From contig SUYC01000003.1 in the NCBI GenBank assembly GCA_015060625.1, positions 62,001 through 126,000 of the forward strand: a DNA stretch of 64,000 bases, in the 5' to 3' direction. The translations under genes were made by a program, and so were the position numbers. Each line of letters opens with the position of its first letter. The stretch's first letter is position 1. This DNA is from Xylanibacter ruminicola. GTDB lineage: Bacteria > Bacteroidota > Bacteroidia > Bacteroidales > Bacteroidaceae. The notes under the pieces were generated by a model. That model was not told where the DNA came from. It searched no databases and worked only from the letters and a program-made list of their open reading frames with translations. This document shows positions 35,710 to 44,731 of the stretch, piece after piece.

Positions 35710-37053
35710 TTATTTACCCACGCAAAAGTTTTTAAAGATATTTTCTAGGACTTCGTTGGGGGTGATTTGGCCGCCGGTGATTTCGGAAAGGGTGTCGAGG
35801 GCTTGTCGGAGATCTTCGCTGAGGAGGTCGCCGCTGAGTTGCATCTCAAGGCCGTCGATGACGCGCTGGATGCTGTCGTGAGCTCTGACTAAGGCGTCGT
35901 AGTGACGGGCGTTGGTGACGATGATGTCGTTCTCGGTAAGGGTGGGGATGTTGGCTGCCTCGTAGATGGCTTGCTCTAATTTCTCTATCCCGGTGCCATA
36001 CTTCGCACTGATGGTGATAAATGGAAAATTTAACGGTTTGTAACTATTGTTACTTGCCTTGTCGGCTTTGTTCTTGATGACGATAAGTTTTTTGTTTCCA
36101 GTGCGTTGCGATATGTCGTTGATTTCTTTGGTTGATGGCTCTTCGTCGATGAGCCAAAGTACGATGCTGGCTTTCTTGATAGCGGCATAGGTGCGGGTGA
36201 TACCTATCTGCTCTACCTCGTCTTGCGTTTGGCGAATACCCGCTGTATCGATAAAACGGAAGGTGACACCTTTTATGTCGATGGTGTCCTCGATGGTGTC
36301 GCGGGTGGTGCCATGAATGTCGCTTACGATGGCACGATCGTCTTTCAATAGACGGTTCAGAAGGGTTGATTTTCCCACGTTGGTTTTACCCACAATAGCT
36401 ACAGGAATACCTTGCTTGAGGGCTTGGCCTGTTTCGAAGCTTTTGGCCAGATGGATGATGTGATTGTTAATTGTTTTGGTGAGCTCCATCAACTCGCTGC
36501 GGTCGGCAAACTCAAGGTCTTCGTGGTCGGAGAAATCAAGTTCAAGTTCTAAGAGTGAGGTGAGCTTGAGCAGCTGTTCGCGAAGCTGAGCCAGTTTAGA
36601 AGAGAAGTGCCCGCGTAGCTGACTCATGGCCATCTGGTGGGTGGCCTGATTGGTTGAGGCTATCAGGTCGGCTACTGCTTCAGCCTGCGAAAGGTCCATC
36701 TTGCCGTTAAGGTAGGCACGTTGTGTAAATTCGCCTGGACCAGCCTGGCGGCATCCGTTTGCTATCAGCAACGACAGCACCTTGCTTAAAATATAACGCG
36801 AGCCGTGACAGGAGATTTCTGCGCTCTCTTCGCCTGTATAGGAGTGGGGGGCACGGAATACGCTTACCAAAACCTCATCGATGATCTCTTGCCTGTTCTT
36901 GATATGTCCGTAATGGATGGTGTTTGGTTGGGCTTGTGTGAGGTTTTTGGAGAAAACACGAGAAAGAATCTCAAGTGTTTGAGGACCTGAGATTCTTATA
37001 ATTCCGATAGCGCCACCTGTGGCTGTGGCGAGAGCACAGATTGTTTCTGACAT
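35710..37053 (-). CDS. mnmE: tRNA-modification GTPase MnmE
   Basis: A 447-aa GTPase that, with MnmG, installs the carboxymethylaminomethyl group on U34 of tRNAs. The N-terminal folate-binding domain begins ICALATATGGAIGIIRISG. The G domain has G1 GKTNVGKSTLLN, G3 DTAGIRQT and G4 NKAD. The C-terminus ends FCVGK with the catalytic Cys of the C-x-G-K motif. Length is standard. It sits 13 bp after the uridine phosphorylase gene in the serS-to-araC series. Confidence 0.97.
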   Translation of the reverse strand: MSETICALATATGGAIGIIRISGPQTLEILSRVFSKNLTQAQPNTIHYGHIKNRQEIIDEVLVSVFRAPHSYTGEESAEISCHGSRYILSKVLSLLIANGCRQAGPGEFTQRAYLNGKMDLSQAEAVADLIASTNQATHQMAMSQLRGHFSSKLAQLREQLLKLTSLLELELDFSDHEDLEFADRSELMELTKTINNHIIHLAKSFETGQALKQGIPVAIVGKTNVGKSTLLNRLLKDDRAIVSDIHGTTRDTIEDTIDIKGVTFRFIDTAGIRQTQDEVEQIGITRTYAAIKKASIVLWLIDEEPSTKEINDISQRTGNKKLIVIKNKADKASNNSYKPLNFPFITISAKYGTGIEKLEQAIYEAANIPTLTENDIIVTNARHYDALVRAHDSIQRVIDGLEMQLSGDLLSEDLRQALDTLSEITGGQITPNEVLENIFKNFCVGK

Positions 37054-37066
37054 TTAACTTTGATTT

Positions 37067-37939
37067 TTAAATGCGTTCGAGGACTTTCTCAATGAGGGTA
37101 TCGATAGAGTTCTTATACTCTGTGTTCATCTTCTGGGCATAGCGGTTGGCAATAACCATACAACAGGTCATGGCGCGATGACCTAAGAGTGAGGCCATAC
37201 CGGCAAGAGCCGACGATTCCATTTCGAAGTTGCAGATTTTCAAACCGTCGTACTCAAAGCTTTCGATCTTCTCGTTCTGCTGGGGATCCTCGATGTTGGC
37301 GCGCAGTACACGGCCCTGAGGTCCGTAGAATCCACCACATGAGATGGTATAGCCGCGAACCATATCATCGGCAGCAATGCGGTTGATAAGCTCTGTATCG
37401 CCCACCGACACGTAAGGTGCCCCCTTGATGGGGTTCCAATTCATGTGCTGCTTAAATGCCTCTTCGAGTTTTAGGTCGCACACTTTGTTGCGGTCGGCAT
37501 AGTAGTTCAGCAAACCATCAAAACCGATGCTTTTCACGCTAGCTACAAAACAACCAGTAGGGGTGTTGGGTTGCAAACCGCCACAGGTGCCGATACGTAC
37601 CATGGTGAGGGTACGATGCTCATCCTTTTCCTCGCGAGTATTGTAATCAATGTTGGCGAGTGTGTCGAGCTCGTTGGCTACGATATCGATATTATCGCAT
37701 CCGATACCATGACTCTGTACGGTGATGCGCTTGCCTTTATACATACCAGTGATGGTGTGGAACTCGCGGCTGCTAACTTCGCATTCTTTCGAGTCGAAAT
37801 GAGCTGCAACGGTGTCTACTCGGGCTGGATCGCCTACCAGCACCACCTTATCGGCCAACTGTTCTGGCTTGAGATGCAGATGGAAACATGAACCATCGGC
37901 ATTGATAATCAGTTCTGATTCAGGAAACTTCTTCTTCAT
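37067..37939 (-). CDS. Nucleoside phosphorylase (uridine phosphorylase-like)
   Basis: A 290-aa nucleoside phosphorylase family I enzyme. The phosphate site VLVGDPARVD, the core VRIGTCGGLQPNTPTG and the ribose-binding NFEMESSALAGMA are present. The protein is longer than E. coli Udp (about 253 aa), as in the Bacteroidota group. It is predicted to cleave uridine to uracil and ribose-1-phosphate. Confidence 0.88.
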   Translation of the reverse strand: MKKKFPESELIINADGSCFHLHLKPEQLADKVVLVGDPARVDTVAAHFDSKECEVSSREFHTITGMYKGKRITVQSHGIGCDNIDIVANELDTLANIDYNTREEKDEHRTLTMVRIGTCGGLQPNTPTGCFVASVKSIGFDGLLNYYADRNKVCDLKLEEAFKQHMNWNPIKGAPYVSVGDTELINRIAADDMVRGYTISCGGFYGPQGRVLRANIEDPQQNEKIESFEYDGLKICNFEMESSALAGMASLLGHRAMTCCMVIANRYAQKMNTEYKNSIDTLIEKVLERI

Positions 37940-37951
37940 AGACTTTACTTA

Positions 37952-39085
37952 TTATTGATTTTTACTTTTAAATTCTGCATTACGTATTGCTTTATCCAAT
38001 TGTTTAACATTGGCGTTCAGGTCGAATACCTCGTTTTCGAGCTTCAGAATCTCACTCTTCAGTACTTTTTTTCCGTTGGTGTTGGCCATGTGATATTGTT
38101 GGCGCAACAGGGTGAGACGTGAGTTGGCTATTCCGAGTTTATTCTGCTGTTCTAACAGCTCGGGGTAGAGTGATTTTGCCTCTTTCGACTGATATTTTTC
38201 AGTCGAAGCAGCACCATTGCTGTTGGTTTTTGGAGTTGATGTGGTAGCATTGTATTTAGATTTGATACGCTCGAGTGCGGCATTACGTTCGGTGCCGTCC
38301 CCCCAGGTATCAGCAATGCTGGTGATATCGGCCAGTTGGCGGATTTGTTCTTCTGAATAAACAGTGCCATCGTAGGTCTTACGTGTTTCGGATGGCACAA
38401 AGATATAGATACACACTTTACCCTCAGGCTGACGGCGATCAGTAGCAAAATAGCCGATACGATTAGATTCGTCGATAGCGTACATGTAGTCGTTGGCCTC
38501 AGAGTTGAAAGGCATACCGATATTCTCGGGTTTCAGGAAAGCACCGCTACGCGAGTCGTAGCGCGTCATGAAGATGTCGTAGCCACCAATACTCTCTTCG
38601 CCTTTACCTGCAAAGTAGAAGGTGACGCCATCTGTGAGCATAAAGGGGAAGGAGGCTTCGCTGATGCCTTCGCTAATACCAGCGAGGCGTTGCGGACGAC
38701 TCCATTCGTTGCCCAGTTTGTCGGATGTGAAGAGCTGTTGCAGTGTATCGACAGGTTGGCTGAAGTACACCTTGTTGCCCATTTCGTTAATATAAAGGCA
38801 ACCTGGCTGCTGATTGTGGAAGAAACTGCCAGTAGGCATCAGTTTTCCCGATTCTGATGAGAGTCGGATAGCAGCCAGTAGCTGTTCCTTGTTGGTTACG
38901 ATACTATCGATGATAACGATTTGTTGTGTCATCTCACGCATATTTGTGATGCGTGGGTCCTCCTGTGGCTCTTCGACTACGGGAGCTGGCTTGGCTTTGG
39001 GTTTTGCGTGTTTGCGTTTCTGTGCTGCCATGGGTAATGACAGCAGTGCGGCCAATGCGAGTATCGTAAATTTTCTTAGTTTCAT
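37952..39085 (-). CDS. Exported PD40-repeat protein with C-terminal coiled coil
   Basis: A 377-aa protein with a signal peptide (LPMAAQ) and a Lys/Pro-rich linker (about 22-40). A PD40/TolB-like beta-propeller portion follows (GNKVYFSQPVD, GVTFYFAGKGEESIGGYDIFMTRYD, NRIGYFATDR). A predicted coiled-coil C-terminus covers about 310-370 (LLEQQNKLGIANSRLTLLRQ). Such proteins occur in the Bacteroidota envelope, but I do not recognise a specific function. It starts 2 bp after ttcA ends. Confidence 0.75.
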   Translation of the reverse strand: MKLRKFTILALAALLSLPMAAQKRKHAKPKAKPAPVVEEPQEDPRITNMREMTQQIVIIDSIVTNKEQLLAAIRLSSESGKLMPTGSFFHNQQPGCLYINEMGNKVYFSQPVDTLQQLFTSDKLGNEWSRPQRLAGISEGISEASFPFMLTDGVTFYFAGKGEESIGGYDIFMTRYDSRSGAFLKPENIGMPFNSEANDYMYAIDESNRIGYFATDRRQPEGKVCIYIFVPSETRKTYDGTVYSEEQIRQLADITSIADTWGDGTERNAALERIKSKYNATTSTPKTNSNGAASTEKYQSKEAKSLYPELLEQQNKLGIANSRLTLLRQQYHMANTNGKKVLKSEILKLENEVFDLNANVKQLDKAIRNAEFKSKNQ

Positions 39086-39087
39086 AA

Positions 39088-39840
39088 TTATTCTTCTATC
39101 AGTTTGTTGTCAGCGTTAAGCGCGTTCCACATGCTGTAGCGGGCTTCTGGGCTCATCTGCTCGATAGCGTCATAGATATGTTTGATGTCGGCACGATGCG
39201 AGTTTGTTTCGTAGGGGCAGAGTTTCTGTTGCTTCTGATACCCTTGTAACTCGGCATATTGCTTGATGTCTTTCTCCTCGATCATGCATAATGGCCGGAT
39301 AATGGAGAGTGGCATTTTTCGCATCTTGAGCAGTGCGGGCATGGTGTCGAAGCGCCCTTGAAAGGTGAGGTTCATCAGTGCCGTGTGCAGCAGGTCGTCT
39401 TGGTGATGCCCTAAGGCGATCTTATTGCAACCTAACTCCTGCGCCAGATTAAACATCTGTTTGCGACGGTTCCACGAACACAAGAAACAAGGCGTTTTCC
39501 CCTTCCTTGACCCGTTGATAACCTCAAAGCTTGTTGTCAGTACGTGGAGTTTTACACCTAGTTCGTCGCAGAACTGCTGCAGGTAACTACTGTCGGTCTC
39601 ATAGTGGATGTTGGCCATCCTCACGTGCAAGGCCTCTACCTTGAATCGTGGATGCAGGATGCGCGAACGCTTGGCTAGCAGCTCGAGCAACAAAAGCGAA
39701 TCCTTACCGCCCGATAGGCCCACGAGTATGTGATCATCATCTTCTATCAGATGATAAGTAGCCATCGCCTTGACAAAACGCTCATTGAGGCGATGCCAGA
39801 GGCGATGGCTTTCTTTATCTTGATTAAGCTTCTTCTCCAC
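39088..39840 (-). CDS. ttcA: TtcA-family tRNA 2-thiocytidine biosynthesis protein
   Basis: A 250-aa PP-loop ATPase. LVGLSGGKDSLLLLELL is the SGGxDS adenylation motif, and CFLCSWNRR and GHHQDD follow as in TtcA. It thiolates C32 of some tRNAs using an iron-sulfur cluster. Its first 17 bp overlap the end of the upstream oxidoreductase gene. Confidence 0.88.
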   Translation of the reverse strand: MEKKLNQDKESHRLWHRLNERFVKAMATYHLIEDDDHILVGLSGGKDSLLLLELLAKRSRILHPRFKVEALHVRMANIHYETDSSYLQQFCDELGVKLHVLTTSFEVINGSRKGKTPCFLCSWNRRKQMFNLAQELGCNKIALGHHQDDLLHTALMNLTFQGRFDTMPALLKMRKMPLSIIRPLCMIEEKDIKQYAELQGYQKQQKLCPYETNSHRADIKHIYDAIEQMSPEARYSMWNALNADNKLIEE

Positions 39841-42187
39841 GCAGATGCTTATCCATATTCAATGCAGCACGACGGCCATCACCCATGGCGAGGATGACTG
39901 TTGCACCACCACGCACGATGTCGCCACCAGCGAAGATTTCAGCACGACTCGACTGCATCTCCTCGCTTACGGCAATCGTGTTCTTGCGGCCCAGCTCCAA
40001 GCCCTCGATACTCTTTGGTACCAATGGGTTAGGTGATACGCCTACGGCCACAATCACCTGATCGACATCGAGTGTAACGGTCTTGCCCTCAACGGGAACA
40101 GGACTGCGGCGACCAGATGCATCGGGCTCGCCCAATTCCATTACCTGCAGAACAGCCTGTTTAACAGCACCGGTTTCATCTGCAATATACTCGATAGGAT
40201 TATGCAGGGTGAGGAACTTAATGCCCTCTTCCTTAGCATGCTTCACTTCTTCCAGTCGTGCTGGCATTTCAACCTCCGAGCGGCGATAAACCAATGTGAC
40301 ATCGGCACCCAGACGTTTGGCTGTACGACAAGAGTCCATTGCAGTGTTTCCACCACCTACAACCAACACGCTCTTGGCGGGATTCAGTGGGGTATCGGTC
40401 TTGGGATTGGCAGCATCCATCAGGTTAACGCGTGTAAGATATTCATTAGACGACATGATGTTGATGCTGTTCTCGCCAGGGATATTCATGAAGTTTGGCA
40501 GACCTGCACCAGAACCTACGAAGATACCCTTGAAGCCCTGAGCTTCAAGCTGCTCAACGCTGATGGTCTTGCCAACAATCACGTCGGTCTGGAAGTGTAC
40601 GCCCATCTTGGCCAGATTCTCGATTTCTACATCTACAATCTTGTTTGGTAAACGGAACTCAGGAATACCATACTTGAGCACACCGCCGATTTCGTGCAGT
40701 GCCTCGAACACATACACATCGTAACCCTTTTTTACCATATCGCCAGCAAAGCTCAGTCCGGCAGGGCCTGAACCTACTACGGCAATCTTCATGCCGTTGG
40801 CAGGAGCAATCTCGGGCAAACTAATGTTACCGCTTTCGCGCTCGTAGTCGGCTGCGAAACGCTCCAGATAACCGATGGCTACTGGCTTTGAGTTCATCTT
40901 ATGGTGGATACACTTGCTTTCGCACTGTTTTTCCTGAGGACAAACACGACCGCAAACGGCTGGGAGAGCAGAGGTATTTTTGAGTACCTTTGCTGCTGCC
41001 AGGAACTGGCCGCGCTCGATATTCTTGATGAACGATGGGATGTTGATGTTGACCGGACAGCCCTCAACACAGGTTGGTTTGGCGCAATCCAGACAGCGCT
41101 TTGCCTCGGTCATTGCCATCTCCTTGGTAAGTCCGATGTTTACCTCCTCGGTACGTGTGGTTGCTCGATAAACAGGATCGAGTTCGGGCATCACCACGCG
41201 TTCTATCTGGGTGCGCTCCTTTGGCTTCATGCTCTGTTGCAATTCCTTACGCCAAGCAGCGTTGCGGTCGGTGAGCACCTCGATGGTGTCGTTGGTAGGA
41301 TCAGCATCCATCACCACATCAGTAGTCTTGGTTTCAACGTTCTCTTCTGTGTTCAGACTGTCCAGATGCTCCTCGTAGTGGGCCAGTTCCTCCTGCTCTT
41401 CGCGCTTGAAAGTGCCCATACGTTTAAACATCTCGTCCCAATCCACCAAAGCACCGTCGAATTCTGGACCATCAATACATACGAACTTAGTTTTTCCTCC
41501 GATGGTCAGTCGGCAAGCTCCACACATACCTGTTCCATCCACCATGATGGTGTTGAGCGATACTTCGCAAGGAATGTTGTGCTTCTGTGCGGTCAGATTC
41601 GAGAATTTCATCATGATTGGAGGTCCGATAGCAAATACCTTATCTACATGTGGTTCCTGCTCAATAAACTTCTCGATACCAACGGTTACTACGCCTTTTT
41701 CGCCGTAGCTACCATCATCGGTCATAATAATTACCTCGTCAGAACTCTCGCGTACCTTGTCTTCAAGGATGATGAGGTCTTTCGAACGACCTGCCATTAC
41801 TGAGAGTACGCGGTTTCCAGCAGCCTTCAGTGCTTGGATGATGGGCAGCATGGGCGCAACACCCAGTCCACCACCTGCACAAACCACTGTACCGTAGTTC
41901 TCAATCTTAGTAGGATTACCTAATGGACCAACCACGTCGGTCACATAGTCGCCCACATTCAGGGCACAGAGTTTTTTAGATGAGAGTCCCACCATCTGTA
42001 CGACCAGTGTAATGGTACCCTTTTCAATGTCTGCGCCAGCGATGGTTAGCGGCATGCGCTCACCCTTTTTGCCTACGCGCACGATCACAAAGTTACCGGC
42101 TTTACGGCTCTTTGCAATCAGTGGAGCCTCGATCTCGAAGAGAAATACTTTCTCGGAGAACTGCTCTTTTCTAACGATTTTGTTCAT
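39824..42187 (-). CDS. Fused NfnA/NfnB-type oxidoreductase (FNR-like plus glutamate-synthase small-subunit-like)
   Basis: A 787-aa protein in which two usually separate subunits are joined. About residues 1-280 are a ferredoxin-NADP reductase-like module (RKAGNFVIVRVG, VVCAGGGLGVAPMLPI and a 2Fe-2S Cys set in MVDGTGMCGACRLTIGG). After an acidic linker, about 320-787 form the GltD-like module with Cys-rich 4Fe-4S motifs (CLDCAKPTCVEGCPVNI, CGRVCPQEKQCESKC) and two dinucleotide sites (VVGSGPAGLSFAG, VVGGGNTAMDSC). Known two-subunit relatives transfer electrons between NAD(P)H and ferredoxin, in some cases by flavin-based bifurcation. It is commonly annotated as glutamate synthase, but no amidotransferase or synthase large domain is present. 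It follows serS by 20 bp. Confidence 0.9.
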   Translation of the reverse strand: MNKIVRKEQFSEKVFLFEIEAPLIAKSRKAGNFVIVRVGKKGERMPLTIAGADIEKGTITLVVQMVGLSSKKLCALNVGDYVTDVVGPLGNPTKIENYGTVVCAGGGLGVAPMLPIIQALKAAGNRVLSVMAGRSKDLIILEDKVRESSDEVIIMTDDGSYGEKGVVTVGIEKFIEQEPHVDKVFAIGPPIMMKFSNLTAQKHNIPCEVSLNTIMVDGTGMCGACRLTIGGKTKFVCIDGPEFDGALVDWDEMFKRMGTFKREEQEELAHYEEHLDSLNTEENVETKTTDVVMDADPTNDTIEVLTDRNAAWRKELQQSMKPKERTQIERVVMPELDPVYRATTRTEEVNIGLTKEMAMTEAKRCLDCAKPTCVEGCPVNINIPSFIKNIERGQFLAAAKVLKNTSALPAVCGRVCPQEKQCESKCIHHKMNSKPVAIGYLERFAADYERESGNISLPEIAPANGMKIAVVGSGPAGLSFAGDMVKKGYDVYVFEALHEIGGVLKYGIPEFRLPNKIVDVEIENLAKMGVHFQTDVIVGKTISVEQLEAQGFKGIFVGSGAGLPNFMNIPGENSINIMSSNEYLTRVNLMDAANPKTDTPLNPAKSVLVVGGGNTAMDSCRTAKRLGADVTLVYRRSEVEMPARLEEVKHAKEEGIKFLTLHNPIEYIADETGAVKQAVLQVMELGEPDASGRRSPVPVEGKTVTLDVDQVIVAVGVSPNPLVPKSIEGLELGRKNTIAVSEEMQSSRAEIFAGGDIVRGGATVILAMGDGRRAALNMDKHLRGEEA

Positions 42188-42207
42188 AAGTATTTGTAAG
42201 TTGTTGA

Positions 42208-43527
42208 TTAATCAATCATGTCGCAACCCATGTAGGGTACGAGTGCTGCTGGAATCTTGATGCCGTTTTCGGTCTGATTGTTCTCCAGCAGAGCTGCAAC
42301 GATGCGGGGCAGAGCCAAAGCCGATCCGTTCAGTGTGTGACACAGCTCGGTCTTCTTGGTCTCGCTGTTGCGATAGCGACACTTCAATCGGTTTGCCTGA
42401 TAGGTGTCGAAGTTAGATACACTCGAAACCTCAAGCCAGCGTCCCTGAGCCTCTGAGTAAACCTCGAAGTCGTAGCAAATAGCGCTTGTAAAGCTCTGAT
42501 CGCCACCACATAACAACAGAATACGATAGGGAAGCTCTAACTTCTTGAGCAATCCCTCAACGTGCTCCAACATCTCTTTGTGGCTCTCCTTTGAATGCTC
42601 GGGTTTGTCGATACGAACAATCTCAATCTTTGAGAATTCGTGCAAACGGTTCAGTCCACGAACGTCCTTGCCATATGATCCGGCTTCGCGACGGAAACAC
42701 TCTGTGTAAGCACAGTTCTTGATGGGCAGATCCTTCTCGTCAAGGATTACATCGCGATAGATGTTGGTGACAGGAACCTCGGCTGTTGGGATGAGATAGA
42801 AATCGTCAACCTCGCAGTGGTACATCTGTCCTTCCTTATCGGGCAGCTGACCTGTGCCGTAGCCCGAAGCTGCGTTTACAACTGTTGGTGGCATAATCTC
42901 GGTGTAGCCACTCTTGCGAGCCTCGTCGAGGAAGAAGTTGATGAGCGCACGCTGCAGGCGGGCACCCTTACCAATATAAACAGGGAATCCGGCACCTGTA
43001 ATCTTTACGCCCAGATCAAAGTCGATGAGGTTATATTTCTTGGCGAGCTCCCAGTGGGGCAGGGGATTGGCGATACCCAACTTGGGGTTCACATCCCAGT
43101 TGCCAACGGTGTCGTTAGCGTTGCACTCCTTCAGGTTGCTCTTTACTACGTGGTTGTCTTCGGCAGCGCGTCCTTCGGGCACTTCGTCGTAAGGTATGTT
43201 TGGAATCTGGCACAGCAAGGTGGTCATCTCCTCCTGTGCTTTGGCCATGGTCTCATCCAACTCTTTCGACTTCTCTTTGAGCTGAGATACCTGAGCCTTT
43301 ACCTGCTCGGCCTCGTCTTTTTTGCCTTCTTTCATCAGTCGGCCTATCTGACCTGAGAGCTGCTTCTGCTCATTCAGGCATTTGTCAAGTTCCTGCTGAG
43401 CTTCGCGACGCTGCTTGTCAACGGCCAGTACATTGTCGATAGCCTCTTTGGCGCCGGCGAAGTGTTTCTTCTCCAATCCGCGAATTACGCGTTCTGTTTC
43501 CTCATTGATGAGTTTGAGTGTTAACAT
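42208..43527 (-). CDS. serS: Seryl-tRNA synthetase
   Basis: A 439-aa class II synthetase. An N-terminal helical arm (about 30-105) precedes the catalytic core. Motif 2 is visible as FRREAGSYGKDVRGLNRLHEF, and the motif 3 region as HTLNGSALALPRIVAALLENNQ. It charges tRNA-Ser. It heads the long leftward series with a TACCTTTG -7 box at 43569-43576. Confidence 0.97.
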   Translation of the reverse strand: MLTLKLINEETERVIRGLEKKHFAGAKEAIDNVLAVDKQRREAQQELDKCLNEQKQLSGQIGRLMKEGKKDEAEQVKAQVSQLKEKSKELDETMAKAQEEMTTLLCQIPNIPYDEVPEGRAAEDNHVVKSNLKECNANDTVGNWDVNPKLGIANPLPHWELAKKYNLIDFDLGVKITGAGFPVYIGKGARLQRALINFFLDEARKSGYTEIMPPTVVNAASGYGTGQLPDKEGQMYHCEVDDFYLIPTAEVPVTNIYRDVILDEKDLPIKNCAYTECFRREAGSYGKDVRGLNRLHEFSKIEIVRIDKPEHSKESHKEMLEHVEGLLKKLELPYRILLLCGGDQSFTSAICYDFEVYSEAQGRWLEVSSVSNFDTYQANRLKCRYRNSETKKTELCHTLNGSALALPRIVAALLENNQTENGIKIPAALVPYMGCDMID

Positions 43528-43568
43528 ATTAAATACGTATTTATTAGTTTATATTCTTTTCTAAGGCG

Positions 43569-43576
43569 CAAAGGTA
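43569..43576 (-). promoter_or_regulatory. -7 box of the serS series
   Basis: TACCTTTG on the minus strand, about 42 bp before serS. Confidence 0.7.
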
Positions 43577-43606
43577 CAAATAATCGATTAAATAGCCAAA
43601 GAAATG

Positions 43607-43652
43607 TGCGAAAAAAAGCAGAAATCCCGCTACTCCTTGCGGAGTGCGGGAT
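43607..43652 (-). terminator. Terminator of rplU-rpmA
   Basis: ATCCCGCACTCC - GCAA - GGAGTAGCGGGAT on the minus strand (12-bp stem, one bulged base), followed by TTTCTGCTTTTTTT. It starts about 40 bp after rpmA. Confidence 0.85.
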
Positions 43653-43693
43653 CCTGTTGTTTGTTTGGAATAAGTGTTTCTTTAATAATTCTC

Positions 43694-43957
43694 TTAGGCC
43701 TCAGCGTTTGGAATTACTGATACAACGCTCTTGTTGTACTTGCCCTTGTGGAAGTTTACGGTACCATCTACGAGAGCGTAGAGAGTGTCGTCCTTACCAA
43801 TGGCAACGTTGTTACCAGGATTGTGCTTAGTACCGCGCTGGCGAACGATAATGTTACCAGCAACACACTGCTGACCACCGAAGATCTTGATGCCAAGTCG
43901 CTGAGCTGCGCTCTCACGACCGTTCTTAGAACTACCTACACCTTTCTTATGTGCCAT
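43694..43957 (-). CDS. rpmA: 50S ribosomal protein L27
   Basis: An 87-aa protein with the invariant [21 protein letters not shown] start and a GGQ-like [19 protein letters not shown] segment. It sits near the peptidyl-transferase centre of the ribosome. It lies 21 bp after rplU, the conserved pairing. There is no N-terminal extension of the kind processed in Firmicutes. Confidence 0.98.
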   Translation of the reverse strand: MAHKKGVGSSKNGRESAAQRLGIKIFGGQQCVAGNIIVRQRGTKHNPGNNVAIGKDDTLYALVDGTVNFHKGKYNKSVVSVIPNAEA

Positions 43958-43978
43958 AATGTTGTTCCTCCTACGTTT

Positions 43979-44296
43979 TTAAGCGATTACCGACTTGATT
44001 ACTACTTCTGTGAACTGCTCACGATGACCGTTGCGAACGCGATAGTCCTTACGACGCTTCATCTTGAAAACGATGACCTTGTCACCCTTTACGAGTGGGT
44101 TCACTACTTCACACACTACTTTTGCTCCATCTACGGTGGGAGCACCTACCTTTACTGCACCGTCAGCATCTACGAGCAGTACCTTGTCAAATTCAACAGT
44201 CTTGCCTGCCTCTACATCCTTGATGTGGTGCACGAAGAGCTTCTTGCCCTGCTCGGCCTTGAACTGCTGACCCTGAATTTCTACAATTGCGTACAT
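43979..44296 (-). CDS. rplU: 50S ribosomal protein L21
   Basis: A 105-aa protein beginning [19 protein letters not shown], with the conserved [20 protein letters not shown] end. The ORF track starts 57 bp upstream (44353), but that segment is the leader; MYAIVEI is the family start. First gene of rplU-rpmA, with a -7 box at 44386-44393 and a leader of about 80 nt. Confidence 0.97.
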   Translation of the reverse strand: MYAIVEIQGQQFKAEQGKKLFVHHIKDVEAGKTVEFDKVLLVDADGAVKVGAPTVDGAKVVCEVVNPLVKGDKVIVFKMKRRKDYRVRNGHREQFTEVVIKSVIA

Positions 44297-44385
44297 TTTG
44301 CTTTTATTTGTATTTAGGGGTTTTTCCGCGAGGCGGCATACGTTCGTACACACTTAACTCTGCCCCAACGGACTCTAACGGGGTG

Positions 44386-44393
44386 CAAAGGTA
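44386..44393 (-). promoter_or_regulatory. -7 box of rplU-rpmA
   Basis: TACCTTTG on the minus strand. The leader has a CCCC...GGGG pair near its 5' end that could be a regulatory hairpin. Confidence 0.7.
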
Positions 44394-44402
44394 CAAATTT
44401 TA

Positions 44403-44437
44403 TTTGAACTTTGAACTTTGGATATTGAACTTTGTGT
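44403..44437. repeat. Heptamer array upstream of the rplU promoter
   Basis: Five 7-bp units: TTTGAAC, TTTGAAC, TTTGGAT, ATTGAAC, TTTGTGT. Confidence 0.7.
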
Positions 44438-44469
44438 AAGATTTATGAAAAATTAACTATTTGAGTAGT

Positions 44470-44562
44470 GGTAAAAAATAAAGCGATGACTTTCGCAAGC
44501 GATCGCTCCATATCTTCAATAGGTATTAGTCTTCTAAGGTAAAAAGATTGTTTTCAGGATAA
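44470..44562 (-). ncRNA. Candidate small RNA (or attenuated long leader) upstream of rplU
   Basis: A TACCTTTG -7 box at 44569-44576 should start a minus-strand transcript near 44562. About 60-90 nt later comes a terminator-like hairpin, AGCGAT..CTT-loop-AAG..ATCGCT in the 44482-44507 segment, then TTATTTTTT. No ORF lies between. The promoter-to-terminator unit is about 90 nt. It could instead be a distal rplU promoter with an attenuator. The rest of 44577-44731 is AT-rich with no gene. Confidence 0.45.
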
Positions 44563-44568
44563 CGGTGG

Positions 44569-44576
44569 CAAAGGTA
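44569..44576 (-). promoter_or_regulatory. -7 box of the candidate small RNA
   Basis: TACCTTTG on the minus strand, about 180 bp upstream of the rplU promoter. Confidence 0.55.
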
Positions 44577-44731
44577 AGACTTTTTTGGGAAACTCACAAA
44601 TTTTTTCGCGTTTTTTTTTGATGAATCGGCCCTGTGTGCCTACACAAAGTCTTCTTTTAAACAAAATTAACTAAAATTGCTATGTAATCGATTGCAATTT
44701 GGGGATATTTGTGTTTAAAAATAGTGCAAGT

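Noticed and set aside
40901-41803. 300-aa plus-strand ORF
   Set aside because: It is antisense to the fused oxidoreductase gene, whose family motifs are continuous; the plus frame has no recognisable domain.
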